Below, piece after piece: positions 32,506-42,709 of a DNA stretch of 64,000 nt. The DNA comes from [Phialemoniopsis] sp. UDSM-2020. Lineage: Eukaryota; Ascomycota; Sordariomycetes; Thyridiales; Thyridiaceae. A program made the translations under genes and the position numbers. Position 1 is the first letter of the stretch, and each line of letters opens with the position of its first letter. The stretch is from the NCBI GenBank assembly GCA_018873225.1, contig JAEILZ010000001.1, forward strand, positions 4,712,001 through 4,776,000, read 5' to 3'. The notes below the pieces were generated by a model, which ran no database searches, was not told the origin of the DNA, and worked only from the letters and a program-made list of their open reading frames with translations.

Positions 32506-33322
32506 ATGTCTTTCAGCGGCAAAGTAGTCGCCATCACTGGAGGCGCATCGGGAATCGGCCTTGCCACGGCAAAACTACTAGCATCAGAGGGTGCAAAGCT
32601 TGCCTTGGCCGATGCCCAGGACAGAGCTCTGGTGGATGCCGGGAAGGAGATTGCCGCTACAGGAGCCGAGGTGGACTGTACCTTGCTGGATGTGCGACAG
32701 CGAGCTGCTGTAGAGCAATGGGCTCAAAAGACGGTGTTACGATTCGGAAGAATCGATGGGCTGGTGACCTGCGCTGGTGTCACCGGTAGGCAGACCTTGG
32801 TAGCCGATGTCCAGGATATCGAGGATGATGACTGGGACTTTGTCTTTGATGTCAATCTCAAGGGCACCCTCAACAGTCTAAGGGCCATCATACCCAGTCT
32901 TGATAGCGGAGCGTCGATCGTGACGCTTGCTAGCTTTGCTGGACGTGCAGGCCTTGCTAAGTACGGCGCTTACGTTGCCTCGAAGCATGCGGTGGTAGGC
33001 TTGTCCAAGACTGCGACTGCAGAGCTGGGACCTAAGAATATTCGGGTGAATTGTGTCTGCCCGTAAGTCTTTTATTTCCCCGCTTGAGCAAGTTTGGCGA
33101 ATAACTGCTGATCGATTGCCTTCTTCAAGAGGTCCAATCGAGACACCTATGATAACAGAGGCCAACACCTCGGGAACAGAGCAATTCAAGCAGTTCGCAC
33201 CTTTGCGAAGGAATGGTCAGCCAATGGAGGTTGCAAATCTCATACGATGGCTACTTTCTAGTGGTTCCTCGTTCGTGACAGGCACGACACAAGTGGTTGA
33301 TGGGGGCTTCCTGAACCAATAA
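32506..33322 (+). CDS. classical short-chain dehydrogenase/reductase
   Basis: Two exons (32506-33062 and 33130-33322) give 249 residues; the intron interrupts the codon after VCP and is in phase. Motifs: VAITGGASGIGLATAK for NAD(P) binding, LVTCAGV, the Ser in VTLASFAG, YVASK as the catalytic Tyr-Lys, and the C-terminal GTTQVVDGG. These are all features of an active classical SDR. It probably oxidises or reduces an alcohol or a cis-diol of the pathway. The gene lies directly downstream of mhpD-like on the same strand but, unlike it, has an intron, suggesting a fungal origin. The start at 32506 (MSFSGKVV) fits the family. Confidence 0.87.
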
Positions 33323-33814
33323 TGATACAATGATTTCACAAGGATCACAAAATAAGTCAATCTCAGTGCGCAACCAGAATTCGATGGTTTGCAGCAAGGT
33401 CTGCGAAAATAGAACTACCAGATCTTAACATGTCTGAGGGTCCACATCTGTCTTGAGTAAATATTGTTCACACATAAGAGCTCTATTGAGTTTGTGATGT
33501 GGTCAGAGGTTGTGTCTGATTGAGTAGCCGAAACTTCCGAGATACTGAAAGAGTCCGGGGGAACGGAGACCGGAATGTGACAACCGCGCCTCGACTTCCA
33601 GCGTGTTTTTAGTCTTACTTCTGTCATACGGCTTAGTTTCTCCTGCCCAGAAGAAGGCCGAATCCACATCATTCAGAGCAGAGTTCTCCATATTTACCCC
33701 GCATTTGATTCGCCCCCAGCACGAGCAACCACAAAATGCGCACGACCATCCAGGGTTCTCCTCTTTTTTTTCCGACATCACCAGGGCATCCACGAATGTA
33801 CACCAGTGGGCAGA
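33323..33814. other. intergenic region upstream of the Zn2Cys6 regulator
   Basis: There is a pyrimidine-rich run (CTCCTCTTTTTTTT) near 33760, probably part of the regulator's 5' leader. No gene was seen. Confidence 0.45.
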
Positions 33815-36311
33815 ATGGAAGACTATCCTCGCCGTCGTCAACACAGGAGCTGTGATCAATGTCGCCAAGGCAAACGACGGTGCGATGTCGTTTTTGCGCA
33901 GCACAACTCCGACTATGCCGTCCCAACCGCTCATAGTCCCTGCTCGAACTGTACCAAGTGGAAGAAGGCATGCACTATCGACTGGGCCAGGTCTCAAGAG
34001 AAACGTAGAGCGCAGGGACGGTCAAGCAACCGCCGCACGACCAGAACAGCGCGGGCGGTAACTACAGCGGCCGCGGCAAAAGTCGATGACTCTCCTGACA
34101 GTTCCCTTCCCGCCACTGTTTCCGGCTGCCTTTCACCAAGTACTGCTTGGAGCGATCTTGATCTATCTGGTTTTGACACAGGCATGATCCTTGGCCCGAT
34201 GGACGATGATCTTGTGGCCCAGCATCCCGTCGAGACTTTCAGCCAAGAGCATGCATTCCTAGCTAGGTGGATTTCTGGCCGGATATGTCAGATCTTCTCA
34301 GACCATGACTCTTCCTGTTTTGATAGTCTGTTAGAGGAAGCCGCTGTCGAAGACGATAAGTCTTCAAAGGTGGGTCATTAATCCTTCGAGTTGATTCGGC
34401 TGTACTGAACTGATCGTTGAACAGATGGGTTCTGATGTACATCCTGGCGGAACACACCAACACATCTCACCACAGGAGCAAAGCATCTATATTCCCAATG
34501 GGATCTCTGATACTTGGCCAAATGAGCCAATATCCCCTTTGTCGTCTCATTATCTCACGGAAAAGCAGCACCGACTCGACATTAATAACGGGCTGCTGAG
34601 GCTCTACTTTGATTTTCTGGAGGATAAGTTGGGTTGTTGGATCGTGGAGAAGAATTGCCCTTTCGATGTCAACCCTCGTCTCGACATCCCTACTGAGCAG
34701 GCCCCGTCAAACCGTTTGGTGACGAGAGTGTGTAAATTGGACAGGGCACTGTCAACGGCCAATCTTTTGTCCAAGCATGATCAGAAACAAGCCTCGAAAA
34801 GTCTTGCACTCGCGATGATGACCTTGGCCATGCAATGGGGCCACCTTGTCAATGGAGATGACAAAGATCTTCCAAAGGACGGACGTCAAGCATCTGGGCT
34901 AGTCACCTTCGAACGCAGGTTGCAGAGTGCACTATGGCAGCAAGCGAATCAGGCTCTGGGTGAGGCTTTGACCAATCCTTCATTCAAGGTGATATATGCC
35001 TGCATCATCTTCTCTCTGACACAGCGTCCGTCCAACGTCAGTGAAGAGCTGATGCCCTCCCAGTCAGATCTAGGCTCTCTTCATGGCATGTTGGAGCGTG
35101 ACACAAGCCAGGCTTACCTCGACCTCGCAGTCCTTAAGTTGCGCCAACACCAAAGAGGAGAGTTAGGCCGTGGACGTGGACGTGCCACATCAACACTTAC
35201 GGCGTCATTGAGTGCAGATGATCAAAGAACGTACGCTGTGGTTCTATGGATGGCAATCATGTTCGATAGCATGTCGGCCGCCATCAACGGCACAGCGTTC
35301 ATCTTCAGTGATGCAGACACAAATATGGTCTACGAAGAGTACAACAAGAACAATCCGACTTCATCTGGAGGATTGTCTGATAATCCGAATGAGATCACTG
35401 GCGAAACACCACTGGATCTCTGGGGCAACCAATTCCTCTCACAAGAAACACCTCATGGAAATGTCCGGGTGCAAACGGCACAATGGCCTTTCTCATTCGA
35501 GGATGCTGCATCGTGTGTAGCCGACGGCGTTCCGGTTCTTATCTTGCTCTACCGTCGCATTGGCCAGCTTCAGAAGCTTCGCTACCGGCGTGCATCGCTC
35601 AAGAAGATCGCGGCGGGGCTCTCGGCAGCACTTGACGTGTACCATCATTGGAATGCCACCCACGGTTTATTTCTTGAAGAGTGTGTGATACACCATCGAG
35701 AGCTGTCGAGCCGCATTCAGTCGTGGCACGTTCTACTGAACAGCAATTTCAACATGGGAATACTCATCTTGGCGGATTTGATTGAGCAACTCGATGCAGA
35801 ACACATGACGACACCATGCAACACTACGTCCATGCAACCCTTCGATTGCGCTACTTCCATGCAACCCTTCGATTGCGCTACTTCCATGCGCATTCGCGCG
35901 GCCTACACAATCTCTGACCTCGCTCGCTGCTGCTGCGGGGAGAGCGTCAACTTGCAATTCTCCGAATCGCTGGGCATCAATAGTGCAATTGACCAGTCGG
36001 CTCTACTTAGGGAGTGTTGGCCTACAGTACTAATTCGATCACTGACGTACGCCAGCGAGATCTTCGCCAAGACAGTTCTTCTACAAAAGGATCTGGGCCC
36101 TTTGGGTGACGCTGCCGCCATGTACGAAGCACAATCACGCCTCGACGACTGCATCAATGCCCTGTGGCTTTTGGGCCGGAAGAGCGACCAAGCAGCCTGT
36201 CTTAATAAGGTGCTACGGGACATTGTGCATCCCGTCCTAGCAGCAGGTGATGTTGATCAAGCATTCATGGACTCGCTTTTGGCACATGACTTGTTTGGCG
36301 TAGCTAGTTGA
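33815..36311 (+). CDS. Zn2Cys6 transcription factor with an unusually long zinc-cluster loop
   Basis: Two exons (33815-34369 and 34425-36311) give 813 residues. The zinc cluster is near the N-terminus: cysteines 13, 16, 23, 43, 46 and 53, that is C-x2-C-x6-C-x19-C-x2-C-x6-C. The middle loop of 19 residues is much longer than the usual 5-9. A basic stretch rich in Arg and Ala follows, then a long helical regulatory region resembling the fungal TF domain (TYAVVLWMAIMFDSMSAAINGT). A perfect tandem repeat of nine residues occurs around residue 650 (see the repeat entry). It sits between the mhp-like core and the decarboxylase-like gene, so it is a second candidate regulator. Confidence 0.85.
35832..35885 (+). 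repeat. 27-bp tandem repeat inside the Zn2Cys6 regulator
   Basis: The unit coding for MQPFDCATS is present twice in direct tandem with identical DNA, and a third ATG follows. It keeps the frame, so it is a recent duplication with no synonymous changes. Confidence 0.8.
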
Positions 36312-36363
36312 TCTGTGCTAGAGACTGTATGTATTCATAAAATTGATGACCGTGCCTTCATCG

Positions 36364-37185
36364 TCATGCGAGCTTCTGGAGAACCCGCTGTCTGGTGAAA
36401 ACCTCCTTCTCGCACTGAGTGTCGGCAATCATGGCACCCTTGATCTCGCCTGGGTTCAGCTCGGCCAACGGGTCACGCGAGCTACTCTCGAACTTGATCG
36501 AAGACTTGCCCGCTTTCCAGCCCCGGAGTATCTTGAAACCTGTGCCAGACACCGTGACGAGCACACTTCGGTCGAGGAACGCACTCCAATCCTCGTTCGG
36601 GATCTCTCGAACCGTCAAAGTATCAATCGACAGGGGGTTCCCCGGTCCGCTGGTGATAGCTTCGAGGTCCTTGGGCTCTATCTCGGCCTCAATCTCCATC
36701 TTCATCGTGATCAGCGTCGTCTGGTCCCTCGACACTGTGATTCGCAGCTCGTTTCCTCCTGTCGGAACAACGCGGATGTCGGCAAACCTCTTGGCCATGC
36801 CGAACTGCACGGCCCAGGAGCCCATAATTTCCATCTCCGTCTTGTCGTTGTTTGGGCTGTCGACAAACTCAAACCCAGCCATGCCCTTCACCCCATTGCA
36901 TTCGGTGTAACCCCGAAACTGAAACCCCGTGTAGCCAAAACGCTGGCCGCCGGGACCCTGAGTGTCGACGCTGCTGAAGTACCACACGACGACCTCGGGG
37001 GGCTGAGAGCGGTCTACCTTCAGAGGCGGCGGTAGGATCAGTTTCTCGATAGCTTCGTAGTTGCTGACGAATGTCATCACATAGCAAACCTGTTTCGGAA
37101 ATGCAGGTCCTTGGAACTTGAACGCCTTGCCGGGGTGTGCCCCTAGAACACCGAGCAGTCCGCCGATATATGGTGCGTCAGACAT
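36364..37185 (-). CDS. acetoacetate-decarboxylase-family protein
   Basis: The intronless gene encodes 273 residues. The sequence PFPKQVCYVMTFVSNYEAIEKLILPPPL-like opening (seen in part as NYEAIEKLILPPPL) and the central QFGMAKRFADIRV correspond to the acetoacetate decarboxylase fold. K132 in AKRFAD aligns with the Schiff-base Lys of that family. Members include decarboxylases but also aldolase-dehydratases, so it could act on a 2- or 3-oxo acid of the pathway. Its promoter holds one exact CCACAATATCC (166-176 bp upstream) and two CGG-N2-CCG sites, tying it to the cluster. Expected length for the family is about 245-280. Confidence 0.82.
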   Translation of the reverse strand: MSDAPYIGGLLGVLGAHPGKAFKFQGPAFPKQVCYVMTFVSNYEAIEKLILPPPLKVDRSQPPEVVVWYFSSVDTQGPGGQRFGYTGFQFRGYTECNGVKGMAGFEFVDSPNNDKTEMEIMGSWAVQFGMAKRFADIRVVPTGGNELRITVSRDQTTLITMKMEIEAEIEPKDLEAITSGPGNPLSIDTLTVREIPNEDWSAFLDRSVLVTVSGTGFKILRGWKAGKSSIKFESSSRDPLAELNPGEIKGAMIADTQCEKEVFTRQRVLQKLA

Positions 37186-37350
37186 GTTTGGGATTATTTG
37201 CGTCGAGACGAGAAGGAGAATTGAGAAGCTGAGACTATCTTGGACACCAGGATGCTGTACGCGTGGGTTCTCACTTTAGTTGGACACGGAGTGTGAAACC
37301 ACGGGCCTTCTTTTTATCTGTGAGACACATGGGATCATCATCATCAGAGA

Positions 37351-37361
37351 ACCACAATATC
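37351..37361 (+). promoter_or_regulatory. CCACAATAYCC cluster motif upstream of the decarboxylase-like gene
   Basis: An exact CCACAATATCC lies 166-176 bp upstream of the start codon at 37185. Confidence 0.6.
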
Positions 37362-37442
37362 CTGTATTTACGGACGCAGTACTGTATCATAGTAGCGCTA
37401 TCTACGAAGGCATTCCAGATTTCCCCGGTTTGAATCACACAG

Positions 37443-37488
37443 CATGCGGCTCCGACTTCCTACCCCGCGCGCCATGCGGCTCCGCATG
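37443..37488. promoter_or_regulatory. two CGG-N2-CCG sites upstream of the decarboxylase-like gene
   Basis: CATGCGGCTCCG (37443-37454) and the full CATGCGGCTCCGCATG (37473-37488) lie 258-303 bp upstream of the gene. The second has perfect 7-bp arms, like the site at 19551. Confidence 0.6.
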
Positions 37489-37870
37489 TACGACTTGCAT
37501 TGCAAACAAACCCCTTTAACCACTTTATGCGCGTGCGCGCGCACAGAGGACACGCACTACACTTGCCAGGGATTTGTTGGATCAGACCAGATAAAACAAC
37601 TCTATGATCAGGCAGTTGTCGTGGGGCTCTACACAAGTGCCGGCAGCAAGTACACGAACATCACGTGTCTGATACTGAGAAGTAACGAGCGTTTCTTCGG
37701 TGCTGGTAGACTATGAAAGAGCTAAGAACACGATACATGAATGGTCTTTCTCTGCCTAATCAGACAGGGATGACGCACAATTTTGGCGTCCATTGAACAC
37801 ACAGGGCGTGACGACGCTGGTCCAGAAATACATCCATTACATGAAACGTCCCAGCTATTTCTCTCCTCTC
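37489..37870. other. intergenic region, no gene seen
   Basis: This is the 3' flank of the P450 gene and the distal promoter of the decarboxylase-like gene. A CG-alternating run near 37530 is the only notable feature. Confidence 0.45.
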
Positions 37871-39699
37871 CTACGTGGCCAGCTCAACGACTTCCTTCCT
37901 TAACTTGACATCTCGAGGATGGAGCTTGATCGGTAGGGGTTTTTTCTCCCATAGAAGATAGACGTTCTGGTCCATCCAGCCCTCTGCTTCTGAAGTACCC
38001 TCGATGTCAAAGTTGAACAAAAGGCGTGCCAGGGTGAGACGCATCTCAACATAAGCCAGGCTGGTAAGAAGCTGTCAGTAAGATTCCAGTACGCAGCAAC
38101 CCCTTCCCCAGTACAGATGTAACATAAAGAGAGGGGCTCTGAGATAGAAAGCCTTGAGAGTACTTACTTTCGACCAATACAGTTCCTCGGGCCGTAGCTG
38201 AAGGGTTGGACAGCAGCGAGACTGTCATTCTTGTATTGCCCTTCTCCGGACCAGCGCTCTGGGACGAATTCTTCCGGGTTGACAAAATGCTTTGGATCAC
38301 GGTAGATAGCCCAGTGATAGATGCCCACGGTGATCTGTGCATCGTCAGTCATCTTCTTCGGGTCAATCAGTAAAAGTCGATAGTGAAAGGGACCATACGT
38401 TGGGCGGAACATAGTCACCGCAGATTGTGTCACCTTCGCGGGTCCGGCGGAGAAGGGCGCCTGGGACGGGAGGATACAGGCGGAATGCTTCGTTGATACA
38501 GGCGAGCATGTACTCCAATGTGTTCACTCCCTGATAGTCGATATCATCCTCAGACTTGAACTTGTTTCGAATCTCATCTTCGAGCTTTCTGAGAACGCGC
38601 GGATTCTTTACCAGGAAGTACGTCAGGCCCGAGAGAAGGGTCGCGGTAGTCTCACTGCCGCCAAGGAGTACGGTGTCACTGCTGGCAACGAACTCTTCCG
38701 CCGTTAGTCCGCTTTCCGGGGCGGCCATCTTCGACATCAAATCCAGTCGGTCTGTCTTCATGTGAAAACGACCGAGGGCCTTATCCTTGACATATTGGAT
38801 GTGGGCTTGGTAACCTTTGGCAGTCTCCTTGCCAGCCAGAGAAAGAACCAGCCGCTTAAACAAAGGATAGTAGTCGCTGGCGCGCATCATGGTCTGCATC
38901 TTCAAAGCTTCAAAAGTGAAATCGATCCATGGGTGGGACTTTGAGGTCTTGAGGCAATCAAACGGCTTAGAGAAGGCCAAGTCGGCGATAATGTCGAAGG
39001 TAAAGAACTAGATCAGGAACGTCAGTTGCATAGGGTCTTGAGTAATAATCGAAGATACCTACGTTATACCAGGATACAATGTCAATTACTTCGCCTTTGG
39101 CGCCCAGGTCTCTAAGTCGACGAATAAAGAGGTCGAGATAGTTGAGGATAATTGGCTCCTGCGAGCGAAGCGCCTTCTCGGAAAAGCCGTGGGAGAGCAA
39201 TCTCCGCAGCTCGCCATGCCGCGGTGAGGGGGCAGCAAAGATGCTCAGCGCTCCTGCTGACGTATTCAGATACATGCCGGGATCTTTCGGCATTTCGCCC
39301 CCCTTGCCGTGTTTGAACCCGTAGATCTGCTTCCATCCATCGGGGTCGATGTAGGAGAGCTCGTCAGGCGCGAGCCGCAGGGTAGGACCATATTTGTGGT
39401 GCGCTTTCTCCACAGCAAAAGGCAGTCTACCAGTAACCAAATGGTAAACGTACCAGAGGCGAGTACACCGTGCAAGAAGAGGGCCGGGATAACGAGCAAG
39501 AGGGTGGAGATAGAGGCAATAGAAGATAGATAATACTTGGTAGGATAAATACTGCTGGCGGATTAGTTATACTTCCCAAGAGGCAAAACAAGGGTCAGAT
39601 CACGCCACTTACCGCCGCTACCAGGATTCCGAGATACTGACCCAGGGAGTAGCCTCTAAGCTGCTTTACAGCAGAGAGTATATCATCTTGAGGAGCCAT
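37871..39699 (-). CDS. cytochrome P450 monooxygenase, microsomal
   Basis: Five exons (39699-39613, 39551-39063, 39007-38399, 38334-38168, 38060-37871) join in phase to 513 residues. An N-terminal hydrophobic segment (GQYLGILVAAVSG and following) anchors it in the ER. The Pro-rich hinge reads HPLARYPGPLLAR across exon 2. LGGSETTATLLSGL is the oxygen-binding helix I, NEAFRLYPP carries the ExxR, PERW follows, and FSYGPRNCIGRNLAYVEMR is the heme loop, completed only when exons 4 and 5 are joined. The set resembles the fungal P450s named after isotrichodermin C-15 hydroxylase. A hydroxylation step on the substrate of the cluster is likely, but no specificity can be assigned. Confidence 0.9.
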
Positions 39700-40276
39700 G
39701 CTGATGATGTGACGAAGTCGAACGATGAGGACGGAAGAAGGGTAGATTAGTGATAGACCAGACCTCCAATGAGAGACGCTATATATCAATCATTCAGACC
39801 CCCGCAATACTCTATATCTTCCTCCATGCCACCAGTCACTACTTCCCCGGCTACGCCACCATTGCCGGCTCGTCCTCAGCTCGCCCCAGACTGTAAGCCC
39901 ACCATTATGACGCAATTGCAACAATACACCTAGCAATGAACGGGTGAGCCGGACTTGTAGCCTTCAAAACATGCTGCAGTGTTTTGTTCCTTTCGTCCGT
40001 GGCATGCATAGCCTTCTCAACGTACACCCATGGATTGGCAATCGACAGAATTACCGAGACTTGCCGACAGTGGTTACATGTTAGGACTGACCAAATTACC
40101 CATCGAATTGTGTCCGGGTAAAGCTAGTTCACGGATAACAACAACTGGATGGAGTTGAAGGTTTGCACATCGCTTCTGAAGGCCACATATAAAAAAAATG
40201 GTAGCCGGAACGAGATGAGATCAGTGATAACTCCTTTTTCAAACCTTGTATCTATGACCTTTCAACTTGGGAAGTT
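39700..40276. other. intergenic region upstream of the P450
   Basis: I looked for the two cluster motifs and did not find them. An A-run lies near 40192. No gene was seen. Confidence 0.45.
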
Positions 40277-41146
40277 TTAAGTAGTCCAGCCACCAGATAC
40301 CTCGTAGCAAGTACCCGTGACAAACTTGGACTCATCGCTGAGAAGAAAGGCTACAACGTTACCCACTTCAACTGGGTCTGCAATCCGGTCCACGCACTGG
40401 TACCTTTTGGTTCTCCTCCTGAGCTCCTCCTCGGGCACGCCGTCAACAATTGGGGTCCTAGTCATGCCTGCAAAAAGTCTTCCTGTCAGACTCGATTTCT
40501 CAAGGCATTCCAAACTAATGAAGAGCAAAACATACCTGGAGCGACGCAGTTGACCCTGATTCCCCTCTCGCCTTCATCACGCGCGGCTGCCCGACTCAGG
40601 CCCAGAACCGCGTGCTTGCTGGCCGTGTACACGCCGTGACTCTGCAAGGCCACCAGAGCCGCGATGCTGGCGAAATTTACAACACTGCCCCCATCGGGCT
40701 TCATGTGCTGTAGCTGCGCCCTCATACAATTGAACACGCCTTTAACGTTGATGTCCATGACAAAGTCCCACTCGTCGTCCTTCAGCTCGCGGACCTTCCT
40801 GGGAGCGCCAAGGACGCCAGCAATGTTTGCTGCGCCGTCGAGAGGGCCCAGCTTCTCGACCGTAGCCGAGATCCAGTCGTTGACGGCGGATGCAGACCGC
40901 ACGTCCACGACATGGCACATGTGACGCTCCGGATGGGGCAGCTCTTGGGCCGCCTTGGTCAGAGCCTCGCCGTTCACGTCTGCCAGAGACAGTATCGCGC
41001 CGCGAGACGCCAGGAGGTGGGCGGTAGCATTGCCGATCCCGGAGGCGGCGCCGGTGAGTGCAATCTGTCAAGCAATATGTAAGGCAAGAACACCATGATC
41101 CGAGACTGAGCAGGGCACCCACAGCTTTTCCTTCAAGTGATGCCAT
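40277..41146 (-). CDS. classical short-chain dehydrogenase/reductase
   Basis: Three exons (41146-41123, 41064-40536, 40467-40277) give 247 residues. The first exon is only 24 bp, coding MASLEGKA. Joining it restores the canonical IALTGAASGIGNATA Rossmann motif. Further motifs are NIAGVLG, the Ser region NFASIAALVAL, YTASK for the catalytic Tyr-Lys, and the C-terminal TGTCYEVSGGW. It is divergent to the VOC gene, with an exact cluster motif in between (256-266 bp from this start). It is similar in layout to the SDR at 32506 and may catalyse a related step. Confidence 0.86.
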
Positions 41147-41401
41147 TTCGAGTTTTCCTGCGGTTGGATGGGCTTCTGATAGACTCTGGTGGTCTGACGA
41201 GGTCAACGTGCTAATGGTCCATAACAGACTGCAGAGTCCATCACCGGAGAGACATTCTTCTGGGGAAGATGTCTGCACTCAAAAGGGCAGAACAATACAC
41301 GTGGGGCGATGACAATCATTCTGATTCATACTGATGGGTTTCAAGGCCCACTTCCAGTGTCATTTGGCAAGGTGCTAAACGCCACTTTATCCGCAAAATC
41401 G

Positions 41402-41412
41402 GGATATTGTGG
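41402..41412 (-). promoter_or_regulatory. CCACAATAYCC cluster motif upstream of the VOC gene
   Basis: GGATATTGTGG, the exact complement of the motif, lies 141-151 bp upstream of the VOC start in the divergent SDR/VOC promoter. Confidence 0.6.
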
Positions 41413-41552
41413 CTTTAGGGTTGCTAGATGACAGGAGAGAAATCTGTTTCAACCCTGTCCACAAAATCGTTACCGAAATTTCTGTAGGGCATTGTCTTTT
41501 GCTGTGTCGGCGAGTTTCGGCGTCAAAGATTCCCTCCAAGTTCACAGATACC

Positions 41553-42578
41553 ATGGCTCCTCAGCGTGGGTCACACGATCGCCTCAACCATGTGTCGCAC
41601 TGGGACATCAACGTCACCGACCTCGAACGGTCGAGAGAGTGGTACGAGGCCAACACAAACTTGCGCGTTGTGCATCGTACGTCAGCGTCGCAAGACTTTC
41701 CAAGCCTCAACATCACGGGTGGCAGCTTCAAGGGCTACATGTTGAAAGACGAGACACTGCCTGCTGGGTCTCCGATGATCCACCTCGTCGAGTGGAAGAC
41801 GCCCAAGTCAGTAGGCAAGCCCTATTCCTCCCACTCCAACGTGGGTTGGTATCGCATGATCGCAGTCGTTCCAAGCATCGACGAGGCACGCAAAACGGTG
41901 ATTGCGAACGGGACCGAACCGTTCCACCCTACCTTTCGCACTCCACTCCGCATCAATCCCCACATGCCAGAGATGGACTTCCAGATCTTCATCGCGCCTG
42001 ATCCAGATGGATTCAGCGTCGAGTTCTGCGATGCATCGGCATTGATGGGCCCCGGCCAAAGGCCTCAGGTCCCGCTCATGGTGGCTCCCAACACAGCTCA
42101 GCTCGAAAGGAGTGTGCCCTTCTTCGCCGACGTGATTGGCCTGGACTTCATAGCTGGAGTCCAGACTGATGGCCAGGTCTTCAACGCCTGGGATACCTCC
42201 GGAGGCAAGACCGGCTTCACCGGCGCATTTTACGGCGTTCGTGGAGCAGGGTCCTGTTTCTGGGAGTGCCTGCAGTGGAACGATTCGCCCAACCACGCAA
42301 CACCCTACAAAGAGGGCAACCATGTCGGTGCTGTCCGGCTATCAATCGAAGTTGACGACATTGAGGCCGCACACGTTGCTCTCAAGGAGCAATCTCGTGC
42401 ATTGGGATATGATGTATTCATCGGCGAAATAGAAACATGGGATTTGGGACCTGAAATGGGTGCACGCAAGGTTGTCAACTTCCTAGACCCTGAAGGTGTA
42501 GCGTTTCAATTCATTCAACAGCAACTGGCCCCATTTCGAGCTCTTCATCCGTTCGGGGTGGGTGCTCAGTTGCGATAG
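41553..42578 (+). CDS. two-domain VOC (glyoxalase/extradiol dioxygenase fold) protein
   Basis: The intronless gene encodes 341 residues from the ATG at 41553. Two VOC modules are visible: residues about 12-160 begin LNHVSHWDINVTDLERSREW and end DPDGFSVEFCDAS, and about 175-325 run from LERSVPFFADVIGLDF to FLDPEGVAFQFIQ. In the first module a His and a Glu sit where metal ligands are expected. In the second the Glu position is Gln and the first His is absent, so it does not look like a standard catechol 2,3-dioxygenase, whose metal site is in the C-terminal half. It may be an isomerase, a lyase or an atypical dioxygenase. Its promoter carries the exact cluster motif. Confidence 0.8.
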   Translation: MAPQRGSHDRLNHVSHWDINVTDLERSREWYEANTNLRVVHRTSASQDFPSLNITGGSFKGYMLKDETLPAGSPMIHLVEWKTPKSVGKPYSSHSNVGWYRMIAVVPSIDEARKTVIANGTEPFHPTFRTPLRINPHMPEMDFQIFIAPDPDGFSVEFCDASALMGPGQRPQVPLMVAPNTAQLERSVPFFADVIGLDFIAGVQTDGQVFNAWDTSGGKTGFTGAFYGVRGAGSCFWECLQWNDSPNHATPYKEGNHVGAVRLSIEVDDIEAAHVALKEQSRALGYDVFIGEIETWDLGPEMGARKVVNFLDPEGVAFQFIQQQLAPFRALHPFGVGAQLR

Positions 42579-42709
42579 ACCCGCAACAAAGTGATCTAAA
42601 AACATTCGTTTTCCAACCCTTCTTTCTTTGTTTGAATCTGATCTGATCATTTGACTTGATATGATCGGAGATTGTGGAGGTTCAAGAAGGACAACTCGAT
42701 ATCTAAGGT

